Below are positions 24,654-36,830 of a stretch of 64,000 nucleotides of DNA, piece by piece. Every line of letters starts with the position of its first letter. Within the stretch, counting starts at the first letter, position 1. The DNA is taken from contig CAMPDV010001713.1 of the NCBI GenBank assembly GCA_946699065.1, positions 1 through 64,000 of the forward strand, given 5' to 3'. A program made the position numbers and the translations under genes. This DNA is from Loxodes magnus (Eukaryota > Ciliophora > Karyorelictea > Loxodida > Loxodidae). The notes beneath the pieces were generated by a model. It was not told the DNA's origin. It saw nothing but the letters and a program-made list of their open reading frames with translations, and made no database searches.

Positions 24654-25430
24654 ATGACAGAAGTTAAAATTAATATTTTCTATATTAGAATCAAGATGAA
24701 ATCATATTTTAGCAATCCTAGGAAATTAAAAATTAGAAGTAGAGCATAGCAAAAAATTGCAACTCTAATTTCCAAAAAAAATAGAAAGTAGGAAATTAAG
24801 AATTACTTTGAGAGATTTCTGGATTTTTCACAAAAAGTTTAAGTAACAAATTTAAATAATATTGAACTATGAAGATATCAAGAGACTAAAGAAAGAAAAT
24901 TAAAAATTAATGGAAAACCATAATAAGCACGAATTATTAGACTCAAGGCATATGTTATAAAAGCAGGTTCTTTTTAACCTTTGGACTTTGGAATAAATAA
25001 AATAATTAATTGATCATCTATTCTCAGAAATAAAGAGAAACAAATGAAAATTAGAATAAACAGTAAATAATAGCATGATATGTCTAGCTAAATAGAATTG
25101 CAAATATAAAAATTGATAGGATGCTAATAAAGAAAATTGAAATATGAAGCTAACCAATAGTTCTTTTAATATAATTAACAGTAGCAACTTCATGAAAAAT
25201 ACCAAATTTTCCATTTTAAAAATAATTATTGTAAAAAAGGAAAATAAAAAATTATAATATTTAGTATTTGGGATGAAGAAAAGTTGAGAGAACTTATTCT
25301 GTAAAGAAGGAGAACAAATCTATAGGCTAAATATAAAATTCAGGCAGATAATATATAAAACAAAAATTTAACCAAGAATAAAAAACCAAAATTAAAGAAA
25401 ATTAAAACAATTTTTTAAGCCTCTAAAGAT
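24654..25430 (+). other. Possible decayed gene or element, unassigned
   Basis: From ATG 24654 the translation is Lys/Gln/Glu-rich with some order (KNYFERFLDFSQKV, then QQQQLHEKY near the end). No zinc knuckle, tail or paralogue was identified. Open frames prove nothing in this code, so this is only a note that the region is more purine-rich than the surrounding deserts. Confidence 0.2.
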
Positions 25431-25895
25431 CTATGTAATTTGGTAGGGATGGTGTTCGAATACCTCCAAAAACATTAAATTTTAACCTATCTCATTATAA
25501 AAAATTTTAATTTGGAACCATTATTAATCTGAGGTTGAAGAGGAAAGAGATCTCTTCATCAGAGGTTATAGAAAGGAAGAACCTGAAATAGACTGTTGTC
25601 TTCCTCTGCTTTGGTTGAACTTTGGACATATGCTTTATTGATCCTCAGTAATGGCGATACTTCTTTCAATAACTTGACTCATGGTGCTTTTCTTTCAAGG
25701 TATCCTTTATTTGAGGCTTGGGAAATTGAATACCAGTAATATATTTTTGTTTCCTTCTGCTTTGGTTTTACCCCACGAGGCAATTTTCAATTGACCTAAA
25801 GATCTCAAATAGTATTTATTTTTTTCCCATATTGAACAGTAAAAGAGCTGCGCATTATCGAAAGGCTACGTTCTCTCCAATACAATTTTTTTATT
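25431..25895 (+). repeat. SINE-like repeat, copy d
   Basis: It begins near GGTAGGGATGGTGTTCGAA; the segment GTTCGAATACC resembles a tRNA-type B box. Its 3' end reads AAAGAGCTGCGCATTATCGA, then GGCTACGTTCTC, which aligns with the 3' ends of copies b (AAAGAGCTGCGCGTCATTGA) and c. A T-rich tail follows at about 25885. The middle part is not clearly shared with the other copies. Confidence 0.4.
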
Positions 25896-25996
25896 TTAAT
25901 CTTAATTACATATATTTATCTTTTTCTTATAAAAACGGTAAACAGTTTTGAGAAGGGCTTATAATTCATTTCCTCAAATTAAGAGAGAAGCCAAAA

Positions 25997-26760
25997 ATGT
26001 CAAATATCCAAGTCACATCTTCTTTAAAAAGCAACCTTTCCTTATACAAGCAACTACAGTAACCCATAAAAACTAGAAAGAGATAGAGATAGACAACTGA
26101 GCCTTTAGTTATGGTAAAAAAGTCAAGAAAACAATATGATATTCATTCACCGAAAAATGTATGAACTTGACTTTGTACCAGAGCAAGTGTATACAACTCG
26201 ACTAGCATAATGGTTTCCAACATTCAAGAAAATTTATAAAAGATCAAATACCTTAATTAGATGCTTATAAAAAGCTGTAAGTCAGTTGAATGAGCATATG
26301 AACAAATAGGAAGAAGAGTTAAAAAATAAAAATAGAATATAGCAAATTAACACTGGAATAGTTTCAATGGATATGGAATTTAAAGAAAAATTATATGAAG
26401 GAAATGATAAAAATTAGGAAGAATTACTTCTGCTGCGGAAGTGATTCCACCTGTATAAGACGTGTTGAAATTTCTAAAAAACAAAGAAACTTTTGGATTC
26501 AAGAATAATAGAGGAAGAAATGAGAAGAAGTCAAACTAAATGAATGTATTTCAGTTCGAGCTTCCTTTCATACAAAATTAAGAAAATGCTTCACATCTAA
26601 GATTGAAAATGAGAGAAATGAAAGTATAAATAAGCTAAACTTTCCAATCTTGCTAAAAGTGACGATCATAAACATTTTGATCAAACAGCAGGATGCATAA
26701 ATTATATTCTTCTGGTATGCATTGAAATTTCTCATAATAAAGAAATCGTATTAACTATCA
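25997..26760 (+). mobile_element. Decayed coiled-coil/zinc-knuckle element
   Basis: ATG 25997 opens a Ser/Gln-rich start, and a coil-like stretch follows (AVSQLNEHMNKQEEELKNK at about 26270-26330). The knuckle at 26425-26465 has Tyr (TAC, one base from TGC) for the first Cys, a good second Cys, and then a one-base deletion before the His (26448) and last Cys (26463). The surrounding residues (FCCGS, HLYKTC, WNFQ) match the copy at 53548. The copy is therefore a frameshifted relic. Confidence 0.5.
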
Positions 26761-27117
26761 TATATTTATCTATTAAATTTCTAACTATTTAAATTGAATT
26801 AAATTAAATTAAAATAAATTCCGAAATGTATAAGCAATTGCTATGATTAGAAGCTTTATTCAAAAAGATTAATTTTATATTTTTAAAAAATAATTATGAA
26901 ATTTAATAAAATAATTGATCATGCATAATTAATAAATTGTGATTAAATTAAAAGTATTATTTAAAAAATGTTATTAGCGTTTTATTATCAAAATAATAAT
27001 ATAAATCTATCTTTTGAAGCATAATTTTTTAATTATTGTACGTTTGTAAAAATTTTTGTATAGTTAAAGTGAAAGCAAATTTCTAATAAATTTTCTTTAA
27101 TTAAAAAAAAATAAAGA

Positions 27118-28035
27118 ATGGAAGGATTCAAAAGAGATTTCTAAAACACCTCCAAAAAGTTGGAGAGGAAACCTGATTCCAATCTTGGCCAGTCGTTTTT
27201 TTCTTTTTCTTAACCTTCTTCATAATCTTAACAACCTGTAATTCAAGCATGATATGACAAGCAGAAGAAATCCTAGAAAGCGGCTCACGAAATAAGTCCT
27301 ACATCGGAGGAAAAATCGAGAAAGCAGATAAAATCTGCTCCTCACTAGGAGATGTCAGAATTTAATCCTTCTGGCCTGATGAACATGAAGTAGTTCATAA
27401 AAGTAGTGCTGAACCTCCAGGAAGAGGTTAGGAAACTGAGGAAGGATAATAAGGAGCTTGTGGAACAACTCAGCCTAGCGGAAGGAATATAATCCAGACT
27501 TATGTTCTAAGAAAGAGAACTAAGCGCTTTCCGAAGCATATCCTAAGGCCAGAATAACTAATCCTAAAATTAGCTTCTGAAACAATCTGATTTGAGTAAC
27601 AGATTGGAAAAATTAGAAAATAAGTTAGATATACAAAGGGAAGATCCAATGATGATTGAAGAGACCAACATGAAGACTAGGGCTAAACTACAAAAATTAA
27701 TGAAGAATTGTTACTACTGCAATTCGACAAAACACTTGTGAAAAAGCTGCAAGAAATTCCAAAACCTCAAGATGTCGTATTGGAATAAATAAAGAAAAAT
27801 ATTAGCATATCAGAGGAAGAAAAAAACAAATAAAGTAGAGACAAATCAAAGAGAGATTATATTTAAATGAATTAGGTTTCATCTAAAAGAGAAAATCTGA
27901 TTAGAAATGAAGATAGAATTGGAAATGACATGAGCAATGGAAGGAGAGAGGTAGAGAAACTTTTAAACTTTATTTTTAATACCGGAGCAATCTGGTATCC
28001 AGAATGAAGAGGTGAAAATCCTCGATAATTGCTAA
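27118..28035 (+). CDS. Coiled-coil protein with CCHC zinc knuckle, M-type, intact copy
   Basis: A single frame of 305 codons runs from ATG 27118 to a TAA at 28033. Residues 1-90 are Ser/Gln/Lys-rich; a coiled coil follows (VVLNLQEEVRKLRKDNKELVEQL) with the RLMFQEREL block also found at 53548 and, on minus, at 31.9 kb. A complete CX2CX4HX4C knuckle lies at Cys198, Cys201, His206 and Cys211, in the context YYCNSTKHLWKSCKKFQ. The Gln in RLMFQERE is TAA here, TAG in the 53548 copy and CAG in the 31.9 kb copy, strong evidence for TAR as Gln. The element ends in a (TTA)n tail at about 28049-28061. A role as an RNA-binding retroelement protein is inferred from the coil and knuckle. Which TAA terminates is uncertain. 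Confidence 0.72.
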
Positions 28036-28200
28036 ACTTAATTTATCCTATTATTATTATATTAATTTTATAAAATTTAAAGAAATTTCTTTATTTGTTT
28101 AAGTTTTTATGATTATCCATATTTTATTTTTTTACAAGTATTTTCTAGATATACGAGTTAAGTTATCTTATATCATTTTAATTATTATGGATATAAAAAA

Positions 28201-28917
28201 ATGGCTTCCAAGAAATAAGGATTGCATAAAAAAACTTCTAACAATCAAAAAGACTTAAGCAATGATTTCTATATACTCCAACTGGATAATTAGAAATTAA
28301 CAAAAGATGTCGAAGATTCAAAATAAATAACTTAAAATCTTAAGCTAACTATTAATAAATTAGTCAACAAATAGTGTGTAAAATAAGAAAATAACTTATA
28401 GCCTCAGACATAATATATGGAAAAGTAATTTAACACATTGGAAAGGAATTTAAGATAACTTTAGATCAGATAATTAATTGACTGGAACTAACAACATAAA
28501 TTAATTAAATAATCCAGAATCAAGAGCGAAACAAAACGTATCCCTAGACTTTTTATACTAAAAGGAAAGCTAAAATGCTGATACTGCAAAAATTAGGGAC
28601 ACAAGATAAAAAACTTCTACAAATTTTAGTAGAAATAAGACAGAATAAAAGAAAAAGGAATTTACAGCCTATTTAAGATTTATTGTAAGCCAGAAGGAAG
28701 GCTTTATCAGAAAAAAATATTTTAACCATACGTGGAAGCACAAAGATAACGGATCCAGTGAGACGATTTGAGAGATGATAATTTGGTTTTTATTATAACT
28801 AACTAACAAGAGGAGAAAGTAAGTAAATAATAAGAATTTATGATCCAGAAAAATAAGAAGAATTCGATTATGAAACTTATTGAGAATTTGAAACTTCTAC
28901 AAACTCTAATTTAGTGA
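28201..28917 (+). CDS. Coiled-coil protein with near-complete zinc knuckle, Z type
   Basis: The frame runs from ATG 28201 (MASKKQGLHKK) to TAG-TGA at 28912-28917, giving 238 residues. A Gln/Asn-rich coil (about residues 20-95) leads to a knuckle with Cys126, Cys129 and His134, but Phe139 (TTC, one base from TGC) replaces the last Cys. Next comes SLFKIYCKPEGRLYQKKIF, matching the C-terminal block of the copies at 1111 and 16172. The element ends AAAGGTAATATCACTTTAAT and then a (TTA)n tail at about 28947-28963. The open frame and family alignment suggest a young copy with a probably disabled knuckle. A shift near 28800 may affect the last 40 residues, because the C-terminus differs from other copies there. 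Confidence 0.62.
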
Positions 28918-29030
28918 AAAATCGAACAAAGGTAATATCACTTTAATATATATTATTATTATTATATGGTTTTCTTTTAACTTTGTTCGAGTCTTTTTCT
29001 CTACTTAGTCTCTTCACACACCCCTCTCAA

Positions 29031-29240
29031 ATAATGAGAACATTCCGAAAAATATTAAGGGCTAAATGGAGAATGAAAATCGCTCAGTTAAGAGAAGCCT
29101 ATATAGGACAAAACAGATCTACTGAGCTTAAATTTACGACTTAAAATATGAAGCAACCACAGATCAAAAAAAGATTGTTATGGAAGAAAATCGAAGAAAA
29201 GTCCTGCTGATAACTAGGCAGAAAATGACTCAATAGAAAA
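29031..29240 (+). pseudogene. Possible fragment of a coding element
   Basis: A short basic stretch (MRTFRKILRAKWRMKIAQL) runs into Gln/Lys-rich sequence. It lies directly after the Z-type element and is richer in G+C than the flanks. There is no knuckle and no clear paralogue, so this is a weak call. Confidence 0.2.
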
Positions 29241-29299
29241 CTGATAACCTTTCATTTAATTTCATAATTAAAATTTCATTCAAAGAGCAAATAAAAGCT

Positions 29300-30119
29300 A
29301 AATCTTTTTTATTCCTCTATTAAAAAGCTTCGTTTAAATACCACATAAATAAAATCAAAATTTTTTTTCTTTTTTATACTTATATTCTAAGATATTCAGA
29401 AGTAACAACGTTTTGTTATGATACTATTAAATTTAATTATTTTAAAGAATAAATATTTGAAAAATTATGCAAAAAATAAAAATAGAAATCTTAAAAGTTA
29501 AAAATAGAGATTCAAAAATGAAACAGAAATTTTACTAATAAAAAATAAAATAGTATATTTATTAATAATTAAAAATATAACAATTTTACATAATAAATTA
29601 CTATTCTTCTTCTTTTCGTAAGAATTTCTATTTTTCTCTTTTTATTTAATTTCTCTATTTACACTTTGAATACTGTTAATATTTTAGATATGTAAATTAA
29701 GTAACATCAGAAAATTATTTGTATCAAGTCCCATTCATTATATAACTTTGAACTCTTAAATCTAATAATGTTAATATGATAGTTGGCTATAACATAAACA
29801 TTGATATATGTTTTAATATTAATGCCAGTTTTAAAAATATCCTAATTTTTATTGTTTATAAAATTTTTATTTTCTTAATTTTAAATTTGAAGTATCTTCA
29901 GCGCAGAAATTATCACCACTTAAAAAAGTTCTAAAATTCAAATTATCCAGTTTTTTTCGAGCTCTGAAACTTGTGAATCTTGTTCTTTCTCCATTTCATG
30001 TATTTTCCTCAACCTACAAGTTTTAAAGTTTTCTTTTTAGTCTATATACTTGGCCATTCATCTTACGTCTTATATGGTTTTTCATCTAAACTATTCTTTT
30101 CTTGACTTGTTATTATATA
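29300..30119. other. A+T-rich stretch
   Basis: Nothing recognised. Confidence 0.45.
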
Positions 30120-30530
30120 TAAAATGGATATCTGCCGCGTCAGCCAAACTAGTAGGTAATCTGGTGCAGTGTATACTGCATTGTGAGTAATCTCGTACTA
30201 GATGCCACCACGGAGAAGGGTGGATAAGCTCCGTTTAGACATACCTAACTTACTCCAAGGGTTCTCTCTAGCAGTATGGAAGTTTGACTGACGGACCTTC
30301 TAATTACCGACTTAATAACAATCTCTTATTTGGACCTTATTCAAGAAGACTGAAGCATTTGACTCAAGATTTAAGAATAATTTTTAATAAGAAGATTCCC
30401 CATTTGGAGAAGCTAACATGACTCATTGGGCTTCTAGAATTTTAGCAAGAAACATGAGAACATTTTTCTTAATATTAATATTGAAAAAGCTGCGCGCCAA
30501 TGAGGTGCTACACGCTCTATAATCATTTTT
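30120..30530 (+). repeat. SINE-like repeat, copy c
   Basis: The 5' half aligns with copy e at 24.3 kb (GGTAATCTG, GTGTATACT, GAGTAATCTCGTACTAGATG). The 3' end, AAGCTGCGCGCCAATGAGGT then GCTACACG-CTCTATAAT, matches copies a, b and d, and a TTTATTTATT tail follows at 30525-30555. It is therefore the one copy here that holds both conserved halves. Around 30166-30181 the sequence TGCAGTGTATACTGCA is a perfect palindrome that could form a hairpin. I see no protein family; a tRNA-derived head is possible but no full cloverleaf could be drawn. Confidence 0.55.
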
Positions 30531-30539
30531 ATATATTTT

Positions 30540-31005
30540 ATTTATTTATTTATCATTATTTTTCTTTGATTTTCTAGAAAATAAAACATTTCCTCCATAT
30601 ATATCATTTAATATTACAGTAATAGCATAAATTTTTAGTTTTGAATAGTTTTTCTACATTTTTTCTATTGGGGAATTTTCGGTATTTTCATTGCTCCATT
30701 TTCACTCAACTCTGTTTTTGGTAGTTTATCCTCTTATTTTTAAATTGTTCTGTTAGATGTGTAATTTGTCTGTCTTATTCTTTTTGGAAATTCCAAAATG
30801 CTTGCATTTCCCTTTCATAATTCATTAATCGTGTCTCATTCAAATCTTCTCTTTGTTATTTTTATTCAAGTTTAAGAAGTTTTTCATTCAAAGTCTTTAG
30901 TTTTTAAACCTCTTCCTGGAGCCATTAGAGCTAGTTGAGTAGTGTAAAGTTTCTGGTTTGCAAAATTGAAGTGACTTACTGTCTGGTGTATTATAAGGAG
31001 TTGAT
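30540..31005 (-). mobile_element. 5'-truncated coiled-coil/zinc-knuckle element, M-type
   Basis: Read on the minus strand, one frame gives a coil (WLQEEVQKLKTLNEKLLKL), the block RLMNYEREMQAFWNF, and a knuckle at 30586-30627: Cys, Cys, then Tyr (TAT, one base from CAT) where His is expected, then Cys, in the context LCYYCNIKWYIWRKCFIFQ. The coil blocks match the intact copies at 27118 and 53548. No ATG or family start was found upstream, so the 5' end is missing, as is usual after incomplete target-primed reverse transcription. Confidence 0.6.
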
Positions 31006-31559
31006 TAAAGGTAATGAAATAAATAAAATAGAAAATATAAAGTAAATATAATAAAATTAATTAAATAATTGTATCTGAATAATCATATTTAATGGATATA
31101 TATCTTATTAGATTTATTTCTTTAAATTAATCTATATTTAAATAGTTAAAATGCTTAATATCAGTTCTTCTACATATCAGTTCTAATATAAATTAGATTA
31201 ATTAATTAAATCATCAGTTCTTGCAAGCTAAGTAAGAAACTTCTTTATAAATAAGTCTTAAAGAACTAGAAAAGCTACTAATTTAATTTTAGTATATTCA
31301 TTTAAAAGCTTTAATTTATTATTTCTGCTTTATTATAAAATATTAATTAAATAGCATCATTAAATATCATTATGCTATCCATAAAATAAGGCAAATTATC
31401 AGGAAACTGATGAATCTACGAAATAAGCTTATCCAATGCAATTATTTCAGCAAACACCTTATAAAGTAAGTTTTACTATTTATTTTCCATATTTATTTTA
31501 TTATTATTTTGTTTTATTATTTTATTTATATTTTTTTAATATTTCTATTAAATAAGATA

Positions 31560-32268
31560 ATTTTTCTTTTTTTAGTTTTGAATTATTTAATTTCCTTTTT
31601 TCTATAGATTTATCCTTCTTGGTTGCAATAAAGTTGTTCTCTTTTTCTTTTTTCCTAGATTCAATAATGTTTTTAAATTTTAAGAATTTTCAGCAATTTC
31701 TATATAAATTTTATTAGCTACTACAGTAGTACCAACGTTTCCTTTTCCTTATTTACATTTTTTACTAATATTATTCATTGTTTTCTTTTTCTAATTCCAT
31801 GTTTTTAAGTTGGGAATTAAGGTTTTAACTTTGAAGAATGTTTTCGAGCTGTTAATTTTAGTCCTATATCTTTTAGACTTGAGAGTTTGTCTGGCTCAGC
31901 TGTTCACGTTGATAATTTCAGAGTGCGCTGATTTCTCTTTCCTGGTTGTTCAGTCTTAGATCAATAGAATCTTAGAGTCCTCCAGTCACTAATTCTGTCA
32001 GCTTGGCTTTCTCCTTTAGAAGCTTTTTAACCTATTCTTGGAGGTTAAGCACCACCTATATAAGCCGTTCACAGCTTATCTATTGTTAGATGTTGTTCTC
32101 TGATACTTCTTGCTGTATAGCTTCTTAAAAATCTTATTAAATTTTAGTTTCTTATTTTGAAGGAGAATTAATTCTTTTTCTTTGCTTTACTGATTTCTAT
32201 TTACTCCTTTCTGATTCTTCTTAATTTTTACCAATCTAAATTTATTTAGTAAAAAACCTGGGCTTCAT
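31560..32268 (-). mobile_element. Coiled-coil/zinc-knuckle element with degraded knuckle, M-type
   Basis: From the minus-strand ATG at 32268 a single frame runs more than 200 codons: a Lys/Gln-rich start, SENNIQQQISCERLIQ, the coil VVLNLQEQVKKLLKEK, then LRLNNQEREISALWNYQ and a long Gln/Asn-rich coil. The knuckle at 31693-31734 has Trp (TGG) for the first Cys and Asn (AAT, one base from CAT) for the His; the second and fourth Cys remain, in the context WYYCSSQQNLYRNCWKF. The open frame suggests a fairly young copy although the knuckle should not bind zinc. Whether it is still translated is unknown. Confidence 0.6.
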
Positions 32269-34339
32269 TTAATTTTTAGTAGTTTATAAACTTAATTTAT
32301 CCTTTTAAATACAATTAGTATAACAAATTATGCTACAATCCTATAAATTTATTTTATAAACAGATTAGCTCAAAACTAATTTGTAAAGTTTAATGAAATA
32401 AAAGGATTAAACTCTTGTAATATTTTAGCAAAAATATAAACTGCTATTAAAAGGAATACGAAAAGGATTTTTCTAATTTCCAAGGGAGATATGTATATTA
32501 ATATTGGGGATTTTAAAATAAGCTTAAAATCACGCAATAAATTGTGATTCAAATTTGAGAAATAAAAGCTTTATAAATATAAACTATAAATTTCTTTCTT
32601 ATAATAATTTAACTAAAGGACATTTTTCTAAGAAAATTTAAGTTTATCGAATTAAAGCAAGATTTCTCTTAAAGAGAAAAATGTAGATAAACTATAATGC
32701 TTATAATTTAGAAAAGCAATTTCTATATAAAATAATTTAAGTTAGAAGGTTAATAAGCTATATAAATATCTAAAAATAAGATTTTATGCTGATGTAAAGT
32801 ATTAACAATTAATGTATTTATAAATAAAAAGATAAATTAAATATAGGGAAACATTAATACAATAATTATTCATAAATTTAACTAACAAAAATAATTGAAA
32901 GTATATTTAATTAAATTATATGATTAAAGTATAACTATCAAAATTTATAACAATTGAAATATTATTATTGAACAGCCATTTATTTATATTATTTACATCA
33001 CATGATTTAAATATTACTCTATTACATTCAGTATATCTATCTTTATTGTATAAATACAGTTAATAAAATGATAGTTAGTTACCATAATTTTAAAATAGCA
33101 ATGTTTTTATTTCTCATATTTAAATTATCAATTTTTATATTATCTAATATAATTAACTTAGTTGAATAAATATAAATTCTACATTTCAAATTACTTTCTT
33201 TGTATATTCCTTAAAATAAATAATCATATATATGTTTCATAGTAATATGATATGAAGAGAGTTTAAACATAAAACCTTTTTGTTATTCTTATTTAAGATT
33301 ATTTATATAAATATGCATCTTTATATTAAATTTTGATTCTTAATCAGTTTATCTTTAATTCCAATAAATTAGTTTAAAATAATATCAATTAGATCACTGT
33401 AAGACAAATTTGAAAGCTTTTTTTCTAAAAAAATGATGCGTTAGTTCAATGAAATAGTTAGTAAATAAAAAAGCTTAAAAATGTTTAAATTTTCCATGAT
33501 AAAGTACAAGTTATAGTATAATAAGGAAAAGAGAAATTTTCTTAGATTATTAAGTTAAAAAAAGAAATAAAAGATAAAAAAATTGAAGCTGTTTTATTAT
33601 AGCAGATGCTGATTTAAAGTTTATATTTTTTCATTAACATGATAATCCTTTCTAAAAAATCTTAATCATATTAAACGAAAATCCCCTTCTTTTTGTCAAC
33701 TTTATAATCACTCCGAAATAAAATGTTAATTCTAGACTGTCTTAGTAGCTATATTTTAAAATTAATTGATTACATAATTAAATTATATCCATAAATTGTT
33801 GACTATTTCGATATATGTAGTAAATTGGTTATATTATTTTATCTAACAATTTATCGCATAGAAATCTTACTTATATCAAACTATTTTACCACTTAAGCAA
33901 ATTTATTATTATCAGAATCAAATTTTATAATTGATATTTGTTTAATTGATTTCGATAGTATAAAAATAAGTTTACAGTGCTATACTATTATATATATATT
34001 TAAAACTTAGCTTTAAATATATGGTAATTGAAAATTTAAACAGTTTATATTTTATTATTTATTTAACTGTTTTCAAGTATGCTTCTATTAAAAAAAAGAA
34101 AATTAAATAATAAAAAAAGAGATAAAGATATTACTCTTGGAATTGCGAATATTATAAAGTAAAAAATAAAATAAGTTTCCAATAGTACATAAGAACTTAA
34201 TGTATCGTAAAAATGTAAGATGTAAATATAAAATTATTATTAATAAATATTTTCAGTTTTTTTAACTTATAAAATTAAAAAAAATAAGAATTAATAAATT
34301 AAGAATAAAATAGACACTCAAATTTTAAGTATTGATTAA
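32269..34339. other. A+T desert
   Basis: About 2 kb without any recognised feature. Confidence 0.5.
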
Positions 34340-35150
34340 TTAATTTCAACTCTATAATATAATTATATTAATAATTTTTATAGTGATTCCATCTTTAATA
34401 AATTATCACTAAATTTAAATTAATTGTTTCTCAAATCTTGAATTTCCAGTCTTTGTCTTAATCACTTTCCTTTAAAAATATTTATTCGTGCTAATTTAAA
34501 CCTTTTTTATTAATGGAATCTTACTTAAGTCAAATTCTCGACAAAGCGTTTAATCATTCCTTCTTTATTGTACAAATAATATATCTCTCAAAATTTTACT
34601 CCCTCTATAAATTTACTTTCTGTATAACATCTCATTAAAGGGCAATATAAATTACTAATCTTACCAATAATTTAAAATGTTTTATTTATTTTCGTTTAAA
34701 ATATCTGCAGAATCTTTCAATAAGATCAAATTTCTGTAATTTCAGCAATACTTTTTCTCTTACATAAAGAAACTTTATTGGATGATCTTTAGATTTTACA
34801 TCAGTTTATAGTTCATTGATATATTTTAAAGAATTACCTTTGCATCGGCTCTGCGAAATAATTTAAATTTGTTTCTAACTTTTGATCCCATATTTGCTTA
34901 ATATTCATTTTCATTTTTGATTCTTAAATGTTAGAAATAGTATAGTTATTACTACTAGGGGATCTGAAAGTAATTGAATTTTTTGAAAGCTATCAGAATG
35001 ATGTCTGCTAATAGAATTGCAAATCTCGTAATTTTCTATTTATATTCCTGACATTGTTCAACTAAAGAACTTCTAAATTAGGATATTTTTTATAAAATTT
35101 TGAAAATTCCTTCTTTGTGTCGAGATTGTTAAACAAATTAAGAAAAATTA
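34340..35150 (-). mobile_element. Decayed E1-type element
   Basis: The DNA is similar to 600-900 in the same orientation (CTCTTA, GATGATCTTTAG, TTTCGTTTAAAATATC and neighbouring stretches). On the minus strand it keeps KLETNLNYFAEPMQ, matching KLEKKFDQFAEL of the copy at 1111, and the knuckle area at 34700-34750 in broken frames with only the last Cys clear. The minus-strand 3' end near 34365-34390 reads GATGGAATCACTATAA, the E1 3' signature. It is clearly dead. Confidence 0.55.
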
Positions 35151-36509
35151 GTTAAATCTATAAATTTGGTGAAATTTAGTTTCTTACTATCGTACTTTGT
35201 TTTCTAATTTTTATTGTAATTTATTTTTAATGATAACAATTAATTTTAAACTCATTTCCTTAATTTATTTTTAAAGTTTAAGTTTCATAAAATAAGCTTA
35301 AACTTTGGTTTCCTGGCTCTTTTTAAATAATTTTAAACTAATAAATAGGAAATTAATGTAATTCATAAAAAAGTTTAAAAATTATTGAAATTTTGCCTAT
35401 AGGAAGTTTTTATTTATTACGTAAATTTCCAAAATTTTGTCAGTTTTTATTTTATAAAATACTGCTTTACTTTAAAATATGCTCCAGTAAAATTTTTTAG
35501 ATATTAATAACTAAATATCTCGTATATTTGCTTTTATTGATTTGTTTTGATATTATCTTTATATAATTTCATTTATAATCATATGAACAATATTTCGATA
35601 AATCTATAAAGAAAAATAATATCTTAAACTACTTTATTATTGAACTATCAGAAATATTTATTTAGTTTAACAGTTTTAAAATTGAATAATGTATTGGTTT
35701 TTAGTCATAATTTAGATTTTTCTCTTAATTTAAGCTAAAAATTAATTGATATTTTCAATATTTATTATAACTATACAGTTTCTTTAATTTTCATGCATTA
35801 TATTATTTTATTTTAATTTTCACTCTTAGAATGCTAGAAAGTTTACGTATCTTTAAATAATAATAATTATCTCAAAGTAAAATGATATTAAAAATTGATA
35901 ATTAATTAATTATTTTATTTAAAAATGTTTACTTTTTATATTACTAGAAGAATGTACCTTAATGTTTCCTTTTATATTTTAGCAAATTTATTCATTTTTT
36001 ATTAAATTTTCAGTTTTCAACATAATACTTTTTGGTTTTTAAGTATTATTATTTATTCTTTTAATTTATAATTCCTAATCAGCATTTAAGTAGTATTTTG
36101 TACTTTCATTCAAAATTAAATTTTTTTTTATAATACTTCTGATGACCTAAATACTACTATTTTTATATAATAAAAGCAAATCTACCAAAATATTAATGAC
36201 TGTCTTTTTCTATGAAGTTTAGCTATTTTTTAATTTTTAAGTTTTTCCTTATGGATTTTAAAATAATTACATCCACAATTAAGATTTATTTTTTAATGCT
36301 TTACTTTAATATTTATAAATTAGCTTATTTTTATTATTTTTGGATTTTAAAAGATTTAAGTTCATTTATTCTTTAGATAATCCTTTGTAGTATTCGTTTA
36401 TTTTTATTTTTAGTCTAATTTATTTTTTATATTTAAGTATTTAGATAATTATCTTATGCTAACCTTCTATTGATGCTGCTTATTCTTAAAAATGTATAAT
36501 TTATTATGA
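35151..36509. other. A+T-rich stretch
   Basis: Nothing recognised. Confidence 0.5.
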
Positions 36510-36830
36510 TTGCTTATTATCTAAGTTAAAGAAAGAGTAACAGATACTATGTAAAGAGGGAAAGTTACAGGTGAAAATGAAATTAAATTGAACGGAAAAC
36601 TAAATTTTTTCGGTTCAATCACGAAAGTGGTTGAATAACAGGCTATTAGTGAGTAAATTTTATTCAAGCAGATTTCGCTTTCACGCTTAAGAATATTTAT
36701 AAAAAATGTAAGTCAAAACTTGAATAAGGAACTAACTATTATTATTAATTATCTGGGAGATAAGCTAAATAATAATAATTAATTAGTGAGGTACCATCAT
36801 ATATAAGAATCACCACGATTAAAGATTTTA
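36510..36830. other. Possible structured RNA or repeat with hairpins
   Basis: Two neighbouring hairpins stand out: arms ATTGAAC and GTTCAAT extended by pairing A/T runs (about 36584-36622), followed by CAC-GAAA-GTG with a GNRA-type loop at 36622-36633. Further on, ATCT-GGG-AGAT sits inside an inverted TATTATTATTAATTA repeat (about 36737-36785). The base composition is slightly richer in G+C than the flanks. No family is recognised and no second copy was found. Confidence 0.3.

Noticed and set aside
30166..30181. Possible tRNA anticodon arm (TGCAGTGTATACTGCA)
   Set aside because: No acceptor stem, D arm or T arm in the right spacing could be drawn, so a tRNA gene is not supported.
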